Source of the DNA: Polymorphobacter_B sp038225475
GTDB taxonomy: Bacteria > Pseudomonadota > Alphaproteobacteria > Sphingomonadales > Sphingomonadaceae
Direction of reading: 5' to 3'
DNA length: 64,000 nt
Assembly: GCA_038225475.1 (NCBI GenBank)
Contig: JBBRRA010000011.1
Location: 1 to 64,000 of the forward strand
This document shows positions 34,635 through 43,951 of the stretch, one piece after another. Under the pieces are notes generated by a model, which was not told the origin of the DNA, did not search any database, and saw only the letters and a list, made by a program, of their open reading frames with translations. How positions within the stretch are numbered: position 1 is the stretch's first letter; each line of letters opens with the position of its first letter. The position numbers and the translations under genes are program-made.

Positions 34635-35482
34635 GCGGTCTGCAGCAGCCCAAGGCGGTCGGCGCGCGCCCGGCTGGTCAGCATCAGATACAGTCCGATC
34701 AGCACCATCGGCGCGCACAGCCACTGTCCCATCGTCAATCCGAACGCGAGAAAGCCGACCTGCGCATCGGGCTGGCGGAAGAACTCGATGCCGAACCGCA
34801 CCGCGCCGAAGCCGGCGATCGCAGCCCCCGCGAGCATCCCCGGATAGCGGCGCGCCGGGGTTCGCCAGAACAATATGCTGAGCACAAGAAGCAGCAACAC
34901 CCCCTCGCCCGCCGCCTCGTATAGCTGGCTCGGGTGACGCGGCATCTTGCCTGCACCGGGGAAAATCACACCCCAGCTGGTACCGGTTTCGCGGCCCCAC
35001 AGCTCACCGTTGACGAAATTCGCAAGCCGCCCGAACAACTGCCCGATCGGCGCGACGCACGCGACATAATCGACGATCCGCAGCGCCTGCAGGCCCTTGG
35101 CGCGCGCGAACAGGATGATCGCGATGATCGCGCCCGCCGCGCCGCCGTGGAACGACATGCCGCCCTCCCAGACGCGCACGATCGCGGCCGGGTCAGCGGC
35201 GAATTTGGCCGGATCATAGATGACTACATAGCCGAGCCGCCCGCCGAGGATGATGCCGAGCGTGACCCAGGTGATGAAGTCATCCGCCTGCAGCCGGGTC
35301 AGCGGTGCGTTGCCGGCGTCGATCAGCCGGCCGAGGTACCACCAGCCGCCGAGGATGCCCGCGATATAGGCGAGGCTGTACCAGCGCAGCGCAAAGTCGA
35401 ACCCGAAGACGTGAAACTCGCGCAGCGTCGGCGACAGCCCGAGGCTGGCATAGTCGAGCGCCGCATGGAATGTCCCGAGCAT
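34631..35482 (-). CDS. lgt: Prolipoprotein diacylglyceryl transferase
   Basis: Lgt transfers diacylglycerol to the lipobox cysteine of prelipoproteins in the inner membrane. The seven-helix protein carries the signature GRLANFVNGELWGRETG and the active-site block PRHPSQLYEA. The ATG at 35482 gives 283 residues. It is the first gene of the minus-strand unit and is divergent from the acyl-CoA dehydrogenase operon. Confidence 0.96.
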   Translation of the reverse strand: MLGTFHAALDYASLGLSPTLREFHVFGFDFALRWYSLAYIAGILGGWWYLGRLIDAGNAPLTRLQADDFITWVTLGIILGGRLGYVVIYDPAKFAADPAAIVRVWEGGMSFHGGAAGAIIAIILFARAKGLQALRIVDYVACVAPIGQLFGRLANFVNGELWGRETGTSWGVIFPGAGKMPRHPSQLYEAAGEGVLLLLVLSILFWRTPARRYPGMLAGAAIAGFGAVRFGIEFFRQPDAQVGFLAFGLTMGQWLCAPMVLIGLYLMLTSRARADRLGLLQTA

Positions 35483-35577
35483 GTGCGCCAATTTTCCCTT
35501 TGCCCGCTGCGACCGCGCGCACCATAGTCGCGGCCAACAAGAACACAATTGTCCGTTCTAAACTTGGGAGGCGCGTG

Positions 35578-36762
35578 ATGACCGACACGCTCGACGATTT
35601 CCGCTTAGAAACCCGCGCGTGGCTGGCCGAAAACTGCCCGCCCGAAATGCGGCTGCCGATCGACAGCGACGGCGACGTCTGCTGGGGCGGCCGCCGCGTC
35701 AAGTTCAAGTCCGAAGCGCAGCGCCTGTGGCTCGAGCGCATGGGTGCCAAGGGCTGGACGGTGCCCGAATGGCCGCGCGAATATGGCGGCGGCGGGCTTT
35801 CGAAGGCGCAGGCCAAGATCGTTGCGCAGGAACTGCGCGCGATCGATGCGCGGTCGCCGCTGGCGTCGTTCGGCATCTGGATGCTGGGGCCGGCGCTGCT
35901 CAAATATGGCAACGAAGCGCAAAAGCTCGAGCATCTGCCCAAGATCGCGCGCGGCGAAATCCGCTGGTGCCAAGGCTATTCCGAACCCGGCGCAGGGTCC
36001 GATCTTGCCGCATTGCGGACCAGCGCCGAGGACAAGGGCGATCATTATCTCGTCAACGGCCAGAAGGTCTGGACGAGCTATGCCGACCGCGCCGACTGGA
36101 TCTTCTGCCTTGTCCGCACCGATCCGGCCGCGCCGAAGCATCTGGGAATCAGCTTTTTGCTGTTCGACATGGCCAGCCCGGGCGTCAGTACGTCGCCGAT
36201 CAAGCTGATTTCAGGCTATTCGCCGTTCTGCCAGACGTTCTTCGACGATGTGAAAGTGCCCAAGGAAAATCTGATGGGCGTCGCCGGCAAGGGCTGGGAC
36301 ATCGCCAAATATCTGTTGACGCACGAGCGCGAAATGATCGGCGGCTCCGACGCTGCCCAGGCCCGCGATTCAGTGGCGCAGATTGCGCGCGCAAAGCTTG
36401 GCATGGCGGACGGCAAACTGAGCGATAGCGGGCTGCGCACCGACATCGTCCGCCACGAGATCGACGCGTGGGCGTTCGGGCTGACGATGGAGCGCGTAAA
36501 GGACGAAACGAAAGCCGGGCAAGGCGTTGGCGCGCTGTCATCGATGCTCAAATATTATGGCACCGAGCTCAACAAGCATCGGCAGGAATTGCTGATGTCG
36601 GTGAATGGCTCGGACGGGCTGGCATGGGAGGGCGACGCCAAGCACGAGGGCGACCTCGCGCGCAGCTGGCTGCGGTCGCGCGCCAACAGTATCGAGGGCG
36701 GCACCAGCGAGGTTCAGCTCAACATCATCGCCAAGCGCGTGCTCGAACTGCCGGGCGTGTAA
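35578..36762 (+). CDS. Acyl-CoA dehydrogenase (first of two)
   Basis: This 394-residue flavoprotein oxidises an acyl-CoA at the alpha-beta bond. It carries the FAD and substrate block WCQGYSEPGAGSDLAALRT and the C-terminal SIEGGTSEVQLNIIAKRVL. A GGGAGG ribosome site precedes the ATG. It opens a four-gene plus-strand operon with a second dehydrogenase, an acyl-CoA ligase and an HD protein. Paired dehydrogenases of this sort often form mixed tetramers for bulky side chains such as those of steroids, but the substrate here is unknown. Confidence 0.92.
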   Translation: MTDTLDDFRLETRAWLAENCPPEMRLPIDSDGDVCWGGRRVKFKSEAQRLWLERMGAKGWTVPEWPREYGGGGLSKAQAKIVAQELRAIDARSPLASFGIWMLGPALLKYGNEAQKLEHLPKIARGEIRWCQGYSEPGAGSDLAALRTSAEDKGDHYLVNGQKVWTSYADRADWIFCLVRTDPAAPKHLGISFLLFDMASPGVSTSPIKLISGYSPFCQTFFDDVKVPKENLMGVAGKGWDIAKYLLTHEREMIGGSDAAQARDSVAQIARAKLGMADGKLSDSGLRTDIVRHEIDAWAFGLTMERVKDETKAGQGVGALSSMLKYYGTELNKHRQELLMSVNGSDGLAWEGDAKHEGDLARSWLRSRANSIEGGTSEVQLNIIAKRVLELPGV

Positions 36763-36889
36763 GCGCTGCTCGCCCCGGCCGGGAGGGGGGCCGGGGGCAG
36801 CTCCGACCGGGGAACCAGGGTTGCGGGCCTCGACGCCCCAACCCCTGCCCCAAAGGGCGGAAGTAAAAAAAGATAAGGGGAGTTTCGAC
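36763..36889 (+). other. G/C-rich spacer between the two acyl-CoA dehydrogenases
   Basis: The 127-base gap is very GC-rich, with runs of G followed later by runs of C (GGGGCAG near 36793 and CTGCCCC near 36846), so it can fold into a long hairpin. It ends in an A-rich stretch and the AAGGGGAG ribosome site of the next gene. It is not followed by a T run and is therefore probably not a terminator. Confidence 0.4.
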
Positions 36890-38029
36890 TTGGCTTTAGT
36901 CCTGAACGACGATCAGATGATGATCCGCGAGTCCGCTGAGGGTTTCTTCAAGACCGCCGCACCGGTCGCCGAGCTGCGGCGGCTGCGCGACAGCCACGAC
37001 GCGGTGGGGTTCGATCGCGCGACCTGGGCAAAAATGGCCGAGATGGGCTTTGCCGGCGTGCTGGTGCCCGAGGCGCACGGCGGATCGGGGTTCGGCTATG
37101 TCGCGGCCGGACTGATCGCCGAGGCGACCGGGCGCAACCTGTCGATGTCGCCGATGCTGTCGACCGCAATCCTTGCCGCGACCGCGCTGGTGCATGGCGG
37201 GTCCGCCGATCAGCAGGCGAAATATCTGCCCGGGCTTGCGGCGGGTGAATGGCTGTGCGCGCTCGCCGCCGACGAGGCTGCGCGTCACGCCCCCGCGCAT
37301 GTGACCACGCGCGCCGAAGCGTCGGGCAACGGGTTCAAGCTGAACGGCCATAAGGGTTTCGTGCTCGACGGCCATGTTGCCGATACGCTGATCGTCGCGG
37401 CACGCACCAGCGGTGCCGACGACGACCATGACGGCATCACGCTGTTCCTTGTCGATGCCAAGGCGGCAGGCGTCGCGGTCGCGCGGCGGTCGATGGTCGA
37501 TAGCCGCAACGCCGCTGCCGTGACGCTCACCGATGTGCAGGTCGACGGTGCCGATGTGCTGGGCGAAGTCGGCGCGGGGATGGACATCCTGACGCGCGTG
37601 CTCGACGCCGGGCGCGCCTGCCTTGCAGCCGAAATGCTCGGGGTGGCGCACGAAAGCTTTACGCGCACGGTCGATTACCTGAAGCAGCGCGAGCAGTTCG
37701 GCGTCAAGATCGGCAGTTTTCAGGCACTGCAGCACCGCGCTGCGCATCTGTTCTGCGAAGTCGAACTGGCGCGTTCGGTGACGCTGCGCGCGCTGACCGC
37801 GCTCGATGCCGGCGAAGACCGCGCGCCGATGTTCGCCAGCCTTGCCAAGGCCAAGGTGGGCGAGGTCGCCAAGCTCGCCACCAACGAGGCGGTGCAGATG
37901 CACGGCGGCATCGGCATGACCGACGATTTCGATATCGGCTTTTTCATGAAGCGTGCGCGCGCCGCCCAGGAAACCTTTGGCGACATCGCCTTCCACGGCG
38001 ACCGGCTCGCCAGCCTGATGGGATATTGA
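36890..38029 (+). CDS. Acyl-CoA dehydrogenase (second of two)
   Basis: This 379-residue acyl-CoA dehydrogenase has the C-terminal block QMHGGIGMTDDFDIGFFMKR, while the middle FAD region (ADEAARHAPAHVTTRAEA) is more diverged than in the first copy. The start is TTG at 36890, supported by AAGGGGAG seven bases upstream; no ATG fits. The pairing suggests a heteromeric enzyme. The ligase gene follows by one base. Confidence 0.9.
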   Translation: MALVLNDDQMMIRESAEGFFKTAAPVAELRRLRDSHDAVGFDRATWAKMAEMGFAGVLVPEAHGGSGFGYVAAGLIAEATGRNLSMSPMLSTAILAATALVHGGSADQQAKYLPGLAAGEWLCALAADEAARHAPAHVTTRAEASGNGFKLNGHKGFVLDGHVADTLIVAARTSGADDDHDGITLFLVDAKAAGVAVARRSMVDSRNAAAVTLTDVQVDGADVLGEVGAGMDILTRVLDAGRACLAAEMLGVAHESFTRTVDYLKQREQFGVKIGSFQALQHRAAHLFCEVELARSVTLRALTALDAGEDRAPMFASLAKAKVGEVAKLATNEAVQMHGGIGMTDDFDIGFFMKRARAAQETFGDIAFHGDRLASLMGY

Positions 38030-38030
38030 G

Positions 38031-39752
38031 ATGACGTCGGCTCTCGACAGCGCGCTCGATGCGGTCATCGACGCGATCATCGCCCCCGGTGGCCAGCTTG
38101 AAGTCACCACCGCAAGCGTGCGCGGTACCGACTATCCGGTGTTCAAGACCGCCCCCGCCAACATGCGCGATTTCCTCGCCTATTTCTTCGCGCAGCAGGG
38201 CGACAAAGAATTCCTCGTCTACCGTGACGAACGCTACACCTTCGCGCAGGTCCATGCCGACGCCGTGCGCGTCGCTGCGGTGCTGCAGCATCGCCACGGC
38301 ATCGCCAAGGGTGACCGCGTCGCGATCGCGATGCGCAACTACCCCGAATGGATCACGAGCTTTGTCGCGGTGCTCCATCTGGGCGCGGTCGCGGTGCCGA
38401 TGAACGCGTGGTGGCAAGCGAGCGAGATCGGCTATGGCCTTGCCGATAGCGGCACGCGGCTGGTCATCGCCGACGAGGAGCGCGCGCGGCGGCTGGCAAC
38501 CCTCGAGGCGCACCCCCCGGTGCTGACGGTGCGCACCAGCGCCGCCGTCGCCGGCGAACTCGGTTTTGCGCGGCTGGAGGACGAGCTGATCTCGTCACCG
38601 CCGACGCCCTGGTTCCTGCCCGAGATCGCGCCCGAAGACGACGCGACGATCATGTATACCAGCGGCTCCACGGGCAGCCCGAAGGGTGCGGTTGCGACGC
38701 ACCGGTCGATCGTGTCGGGGTCGCTCAACTATCTGGTCGCGGGACTGGCATTGCTCCAGCTCGGCGCGCAAATGGGGATCAAGCCCGCCGACCAGCAGGT
38801 CATGCTGCTCAACGTGCCGCTGTTTCACATCACCGGCTCGGTCCCTGTGCTGCTGGTGTCGATTGCGATCGGGCGCAAGATGATCATCATGCACAAATGG
38901 GATGCGGGCGAAGCGCTGCGGCTGATCGAGCATGAGCGTGCGACCTATTTTGTCGGCGTTCCGACGATGAGCCTCGAACTGATGCAGCACCCCGACCGCG
39001 ACAAATACGACCTGTCGAGCCTGGTCGATATTGCCAGCGGCGGTGCGCCGCGACCGCCCGAGCATGTCGACCGGCTGGCGTCGAGCTTTCCCGGCAAACA
39101 TCCGGTGCAAGGCTATGGCCTGACCGAAACCAACGGCGTCGGTGCGGGCAATTTCCGCGATAACTACCGCAACAAGCCGGCGTCGACCGGGCGGGCATCG
39201 CGCCCGCTGGTCGACATTCGCATCGCCGACGACGACCTGACGCCGCTGGCGCAGGGCAGCGTCGGCGAAGTCTGCATTCGCTCCGCCGCCAACGTCCGCG
39301 GCTATTGGAATAAGCCCGAGGCGACCGCTGCCGCATTCACCGCCGACGGCTGGTTCCGGACCGGCGACCTTGGGTATCTCGATGCCGACGGCTATCTGTT
39401 CATCGTCGACCGCAAGAAGGACATCATCATCCGCGGCGGCGAAAACATCAGCTGCCAGGAAGTCGAAAGCGCGATCTACGCCCACCCGGCGGTGGCCGAA
39501 GCGAGCGTTTTCGGGGTGCCCGACGAGCGGCTCGGTGAACTGGTCGGCGCGGTGGTCTATCCCAAGCCCGGCGCGGCGCTCGAGGCCGATGCACTGCACG
39601 AATTCCTCGGGCGGCAGTTGTCGGCGTTCAAGGTGCCCGCCAAAATCTGGCTAGTTGCCGAACCGCTGCCGAAATTGGGCAGCGCCAAGATCGACAAAGT
39701 GACGCTGCGCGCGCAATATCGGGCGCGACTGAACTCAACGGAGACGGTGTGA
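38031..39752 (+). CDS. Acyl-CoA ligase (AMP-forming)
   Basis: The 573-residue ANL-family enzyme activates a carboxylic acid to its CoA ester. The P-loop is YTSGSTGSPKGAV, the adenine motif is QGYGLTETNG, the hinge region is WFRTGDLGYLDADGYLFIVD and RKKDIIIRGGENIS, and the catalytic Lys lies in GSAKIDKVTL. It is probably the first enzyme of the pathway served by the adjacent dehydrogenases. Its stop codon overlaps the start of the HD gene. Confidence 0.93.
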   Translation: MTSALDSALDAVIDAIIAPGGQLEVTTASVRGTDYPVFKTAPANMRDFLAYFFAQQGDKEFLVYRDERYTFAQVHADAVRVAAVLQHRHGIAKGDRVAIAMRNYPEWITSFVAVLHLGAVAVPMNAWWQASEIGYGLADSGTRLVIADEERARRLATLEAHPPVLTVRTSAAVAGELGFARLEDELISSPPTPWFLPEIAPEDDATIMYTSGSTGSPKGAVATHRSIVSGSLNYLVAGLALLQLGAQMGIKPADQQVMLLNVPLFHITGSVPVLLVSIAIGRKMIIMHKWDAGEALRLIEHERATYFVGVPTMSLELMQHPDRDKYDLSSLVDIASGGAPRPPEHVDRLASSFPGKHPVQGYGLTETNGVGAGNFRDNYRNKPASTGRASRPLVDIRIADDDLTPLAQGSVGEVCIRSAANVRGYWNKPEATAAAFTADGWFRTGDLGYLDADGYLFIVDRKKDIIIRGGENISCQEVESAIYAHPAVAEASVFGVPDERLGELVGAVVYPKPGAALEADALHEFLGRQLSAFKVPAKIWLVAEPLPKLGSAKIDKVTLRAQYRARLNSTETV

Positions 39753-40297
39753 TGTTCACCACCATGCTCGAAGGCACCCAGGAAGACTGGAGCCACATCG
39801 CGCGCGAACATATGATCCACCAGACCTCGGCAGCGCCGATGCAGATCATGGATTCGATGCGGCGGCTGGCCGATATCAAGGTCGGTTTCGCCGCCGACCA
39901 GCTGACGCATTGCCTGATGACGGCGACGCTGGCACGCGCCGACGACGCCACCGACGAGGAGGTGGTCGCTGCGCTCACGCACGATCTCGGCAAGCTGATG
40001 AGCATCCCCAACCACGGCGCGATCCAGGCCGAAGTGCTCAAGCCCTATGTCTCGGACGCGATTTATTATGCGGTGATGTGGCACCAACATTTCCAGGGTG
40101 CGTATTACTATCCTTATCTCGGCAAGCCCGCCGACATGCGTCAGCAGTTCAAGGACGAGCCATGGTTCGCCTTTGCCGAAAAGCTCGTCGACCGCTGGGA
40201 TGCACCGGCGTTCGATCCCGAGTTCGCGGTCGACAGCCTCGAGAGTTTCGAACCGCAGGTGGTCAAGGTCTTTGGCGCGCCCAAGCGGGCATTCTGA
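39752..40297 (+). CDS. HD-domain protein with PhnZ-like diiron ligand set
   Basis: This 181-residue HD protein shows, in order, His in QLTHCLM, His-Asp in ALTHDLGKL, His in NHGAIQ, His in MWHQHF and Asp in VDRWDAPAF. This spacing, including the late R/W-D block after a FxDEPWF-like helix, resembles PhnZ and TmpB, mixed-valent diiron oxygenases of the HD fold, rather than nucleotide phosphohydrolases. It closes the acyl-CoA operon; its start overlaps the ligase stop. Oxygenase activity is an inference from ligands and context only. Confidence 0.7.
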   Translation: MFTTMLEGTQEDWSHIAREHMIHQTSAAPMQIMDSMRRLADIKVGFAADQLTHCLMTATLARADDATDEEVVAALTHDLGKLMSIPNHGAIQAEVLKPYVSDAIYYAVMWHQHFQGAYYYPYLGKPADMRQQFKDEPWFAFAEKLVDRWDAPAFDPEFAVDSLESFEPQVVKVFGAPKRAF

Positions 40298-40333
40298 CCG
40301 CGCCGCCGCGCGCCGGGCGGGGAGGCTAGTCGG

Positions 40334-42298
40334 TTGACCGATAACGAGCCGCAACCACCGCACGACATCGCCCGGATCGCCCCGGCGGAGGTCCCGGGCC
40401 TGAACGGCCTGCTCGGGCTGGCAGTCGGCGTGGTGGTCATCGCAGCACTTTATTTCGCGCGCGAAGTCCTCGTCCCGATCATGCTCGCGGTGTTGTTGTC
40501 GTTCGTGCTTGCGCCGGTCGTGTCGCTGCTGCGCCGCCTCCACCTGCCGCGTGCGCTCGCCGTGGTGGTCACGGTGATGTTCACCTTCGGCGTGATCGGC
40601 TTGCTCGCCGGGATCATCGGTACGCAGATCGCCTCGTTGACCGGTGACGTCCCGCGCTATGCGGCTTCGGTCGAGCACAAGGTGGCGAATTTCCGCGAAA
40701 CCACGATCGGCACGCTGCCGCGGCTGATCGGCAAGCTGGGGCGGCAATTCGACCGAGCCAGCGGCAATGTCGATGCGGCTCCCGTCCGCCGCGGCATCCC
40801 CGTCGGGACCGCGGCCCGACCGATGCAGGTCGAGCTGCAACCGCCGCCGGCAACACCGTTGGGGCTGGCGCGCTCGTTGCTGGGGCCGATCGTTGGGCCG
40901 CTCGAGACGACGATCATCGTCGTGATCGTCGCAATTTTCATCCTGTTGCAGCGCGAGGACCTGCGCGACCGGCTGATTCGATTGCTCGGGTCGAACGACC
41001 TGCACCGGACGACAACCGCGATGGACGACGCCGCCGCGCGGTTGGGGCGCTATTTCCTGTTTCAGGTCGGCCTCAACACGGTATTCGGCTGCGTCATCGC
41101 CGGCGGGCTGGCGGTGATCGGCGTGCCGTTGCCGTTGCTGTGGGGGGTGCTCGCGGCGCTACTGCGGTTCGTGCCCTACATCGGCTCGGTGCTGGCGGCG
41201 CTGCCGCCGATGGTGCTGGCGGGTGCAGTCGGGGTGGACTGGTCTATGGCGATCGAGACCGCGCTGCTGTTCGTCGTCGCCGAACCGCTGATGGGCTATG
41301 TCATCGAGCCGATGATCTATGGCCGTTCGACAGGGCTGTCACCGGCGGCAGTCATCGTCGCAGCAATATTCTGGACGTGGTTGTGGGGACCGGTCGGGCT
41401 GGTGCTGTCGACGCCGCTGACGCTTTGCCTCGTGGTACTCGGGCGGCATTTCGAAGCGCTCGAATTCCTCGACGTGCTGCTTGGCGATCGCCCGGCGCTA
41501 TCGCCGGTGGAAAGTTTTTACCAGCGCCTGCTCGCGGGCGATGCCGACGAGCTGCTGCACCAGGCCGAGATCCAGCTCGGGGAGCGCTCGCTGCTCGACT
41601 ATTATGACGAGACCGCGCTGCCGGGCCTGCGCCTCGCTGCAATCGACGCCGACCGCGGCGTCCTGACTGCCGCGCGTCTTATCCGCGTGCGAACCGCCAG
41701 CATGGCGCTGATTGCCGATCTCAGCGAGCATCTCGATCAGGTTCCAGCGCCGCCACGCCAGCCGCCGCCAAGGCCGGTTGCCGAAAGCCGCGTCGACCGC
41801 AGCGATCCGGTGCCCGACCTTACGTTCGAATTGCCGGCGGCTTGGACGCGCAGCGGCGCAGTGTTGTGTATCGCCGCGCGCGGCGTGCTCGACGATACCG
41901 CAGCAACGATCATGACGCATATGCTTGGCAAGCACGGGCTTGGTGCCGCGGTTGTGGCGCATGACAGCGTGTCGCGCGAGCGCCTGCCGTCGCTCGAGGT
42001 CAGCGGCGTGCTGGCGATTTGCGTCTGCGGGCTCGAACTGGGCAGCGCTCAGCCGAACCTGCGCTTCCTGATGCGGCGGTTGCGTCAGCGGCTGCCCGGA
42101 GTGCCCGCGATGGTCGCGGTTTGGCGCAGCGGTGAGGACGATCCCGACGATCGGCTGGCAATCGGCGCCGATGACTATGCGGTATCGGTCCGCGACGGCC
42201 TGCGGCTGGTTCGCCTGCTCGCCGAGCGCGCGCATGCCAGCGACCGGCAGATGCTCGATTCCGCCTTCCAGCCTGGCGGCACCAGTGTCCCGGCCTAG
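40334..42298 (+). CDS. AI-2E family (PerM-like) membrane protein with long C-terminal extension
   Basis: About eight membrane helices occupy residues 20-370, with the AI-2E/PerM blocks LLRFVPYIGSVLAALPPM and the EPMIYGRSTGLSPAAVIVAAI segment. Family members move small molecules or ions; a role in autoinducer export is shown for few. The remaining 280 residues are soluble and do not match a domain I know. The start is TTG at 40334 after GGAGG at about eight bases. Confidence 0.85.
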   Translation: MTDNEPQPPHDIARIAPAEVPGLNGLLGLAVGVVVIAALYFAREVLVPIMLAVLLSFVLAPVVSLLRRLHLPRALAVVVTVMFTFGVIGLLAGIIGTQIASLTGDVPRYAASVEHKVANFRETTIGTLPRLIGKLGRQFDRASGNVDAAPVRRGIPVGTAARPMQVELQPPPATPLGLARSLLGPIVGPLETTIIVVIVAIFILLQREDLRDRLIRLLGSNDLHRTTTAMDDAAARLGRYFLFQVGLNTVFGCVIAGGLAVIGVPLPLLWGVLAALLRFVPYIGSVLAALPPMVLAGAVGVDWSMAIETALLFVVAEPLMGYVIEPMIYGRSTGLSPAAVIVAAIFWTWLWGPVGLVLSTPLTLCLVVLGRHFEALEFLDVLLGDRPALSPVESFYQRLLAGDADELLHQAEIQLGERSLLDYYDETALPGLRLAAIDADRGVLTAARLIRVRTASMALIADLSEHLDQVPAPPRQPPPRPVAESRVDRSDPVPDLTFELPAAWTRSGAVLCIAARGVLDDTAATIMTHMLGKHGLGAAVVAHDSVSRERLPSLEVSGVLAICVCGLELGSAQPNLRFLMRRLRQRLPGVPAMVAVWRSGEDDPDDRLAIGADDYAVSVRDGLRLVRLLAERAHASDRQMLDSAFQPGGTSVPA

Positions 42299-42301
42299 CG
42301 G

Positions 42302-43951
42302 CTAGGTGGGGTCGGTGGTGCCCATGGCGATCATCCGCAGCGCGCCGATGCCGGGCACGAAGAAATATTCGCCGCCGCGCGTCGCGACAAACTGCGGCAG
42401 ACCGACCGCGATGAACGGCACTGCATTCGCCGGTCCGGCCGGAACGACATGCTTGTCGGGCGCGATGTCGGCGCTGAGCTGCGCGCGGTTGCCGATCAGC
42501 GGGCAGCCATCATTGCCTGCCTCGAAATCAAGCCCATAGTTCATCCACTGTTGCTGGATGAATTCGAACTGGCGGAACAGGCTGGCGCAGATGCCCATGA
42601 AAATCACGCCGCGCTCGCCGTCGGCCTGTTCGTACGGCAGCCCCCGGCGCAACAGTCTCCGGCGGTTGGTCAAGGTGCTCGACCCGGTGGTGGGGCCAAC
42701 TTGCGGGTCGAGCATGTCGCGCGCGTTGGCCCGGCGCACATGCGCCCCGAGCGGACAAACGCCGCCGCCGACATCCGCGCCGTAGCGAAAGCCGTTGAGC
42801 ATCATGCGATACGCGTTGACCCGCGCCTGTTCGACACTGTCGCGTGGCTTACGCAACGCGATCGCGATACACGCCGCTGCCTCGACCCCCATGGCCTGCG
42901 AGTCACGATAGGTCGGCGCCGCGAGCAGTGGAATGCCGTTGCGCCAGCGCCCGACGATCTTGGCGCGCACGGTTTCGCCCGCTTCCTCATCGTCGGTCAC
43001 GCCGGTCACTTGCTGCCAGATCGCCGCCTGACGCGTCATCTCGGCTTCGAACGCGGGCACGTCCTGCCGCAATTTGCGATAGACCATGAAGGTGCCGTTG
43101 CGCGCAAACGCCTGCGGTTGCGTCGTCACCGGCAGTTCCTGTCCCTCGTCGACATGCCCCAGAATGAACTCGCCCGTGGCCAGCGCCGACCAGCTAGTTT
43201 TGACGTCGAAAATCCCTTCGGCAATCTTGCCACCGCCTTTGACGGCGAGCGCCGCCGCGGCACCGTCGAACTGCCCATCGAACACCGGATCGCTGATGCC
43301 GTCGGTGAAGCCGAAATGTTCGAGCGGCACCGGAACCTTCGTGCCGCCCGGCCCTGCCGCCATCCGCGCCGTCGAATCCTGCCAGCGCAGCGTGCCGTCC
43401 GCGCCGTGCCCGGTCAGCAGCGTTACCCCGCCCGCCGAGGTCAGGCTTTCCAGCCATTCGGTCCACGCCGCAAGCTCGGGCAGCGGCGACCCATCGGGGT
43501 TGGCCGCGACGTTGAGCGACACCCAAAGATGTACCGCGGGCCGCGCCGCATCCTCTGCCGCATGCCAGATCGGATCCCATCGCGCCGGCGCGCTTTCGCC
43601 GATATCGCCAAGGATCGCCGCGCGGCATCCCATACCATCGATGAACTCGTCGGGAAGCAGCCGCAGCGTGTGCGTCGGCAGATCGAGCGCATGCAGCCCG
43701 AGCCAGCTGAAGCCGATATTAAGCGTAATCGGCGGCTTTACGACGGCAGCCGTGACGTCCGGCGCGTCAACCTTTGCCCACGGCTCGGCGGTGGTGACGC
43801 GCGGCACCACCGCATCGACGAAACGGCGGCCGGCAGCAGCGTCGGCGATGTGAAAGAATAAATGGCGTGAATGCGGAAAGCCGAAGCGACCATAGGGCCG
43901 GTGAATATTCCCCTGAATATCCGCAAGGTCGAGCTTACCCACCGCTACCAC
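42302..43951 (-). CDS. DyP-type haem peroxidase
   Basis: The 549-residue protein has the DyP distal motif GFTDGISDP, where Asp is the catalytic acid, and the proximal haem His in CPLGAHVRRANAR. Its size, well above the 300-residue type B enzymes, suggests the larger C/D group, which oxidises dyes and lignin-type phenols. There is no signal peptide and no encapsulin gene. The start is GTG at 43951, overlapping the upstream gene by seven bases. It forms a three-gene unit with two proteins I do not recognise. Confidence 0.9.
   Translation of the reverse strand: MVAVGKLDLADIQGNIHRPYGRFGFPHSRHLFFHIADAAAGRRFVDAVVPRVTTAEPWAKVDAPDVTAAVVKPPITLNIGFSWLGLHALDLPTHTLRLLPDEFIDGMGCRAAILGDIGESAPARWDPIWHAAEDAARPAVHLWVSLNVAANPDGSPLPELAAWTEWLESLTSAGGVTLLTGHGADGTLRWQDSTARMAAGPGGTKVPVPLEHFGFTDGISDPVFDGQFDGAAAALAVKGGGKIAEGIFDVKTSWSALATGEFILGHVDEGQELPVTTQPQAFARNGTFMVYRKLRQDVPAFEAEMTRQAAIWQQVTGVTDDEEAGETVRAKIVGRWRNGIPLLAAPTYRDSQAMGVEAAACIAIALRKPRDSVEQARVNAYRMMLNGFRYGADVGGGVCPLGAHVRRANARDMLDPQVGPTTGSSTLTNRRRLLRRGLPYEQADGERGVIFMGICASLFRQFEFIQQQWMNYGLDFEAGNDGCPLIGNRAQLSADIAPDKHVVPAGPANAVPFIAVGLPQFVATRGGEYFFVPGIGALRMIAMGTTDPT

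Noticed and set aside
36763..36889. G-rich/C-rich hairpin as a terminator between the two acyl-CoA dehydrogenase genes
   Set aside because: No T run follows it, and the following gene has a strong ribosome site and belongs functionally to the same operon.
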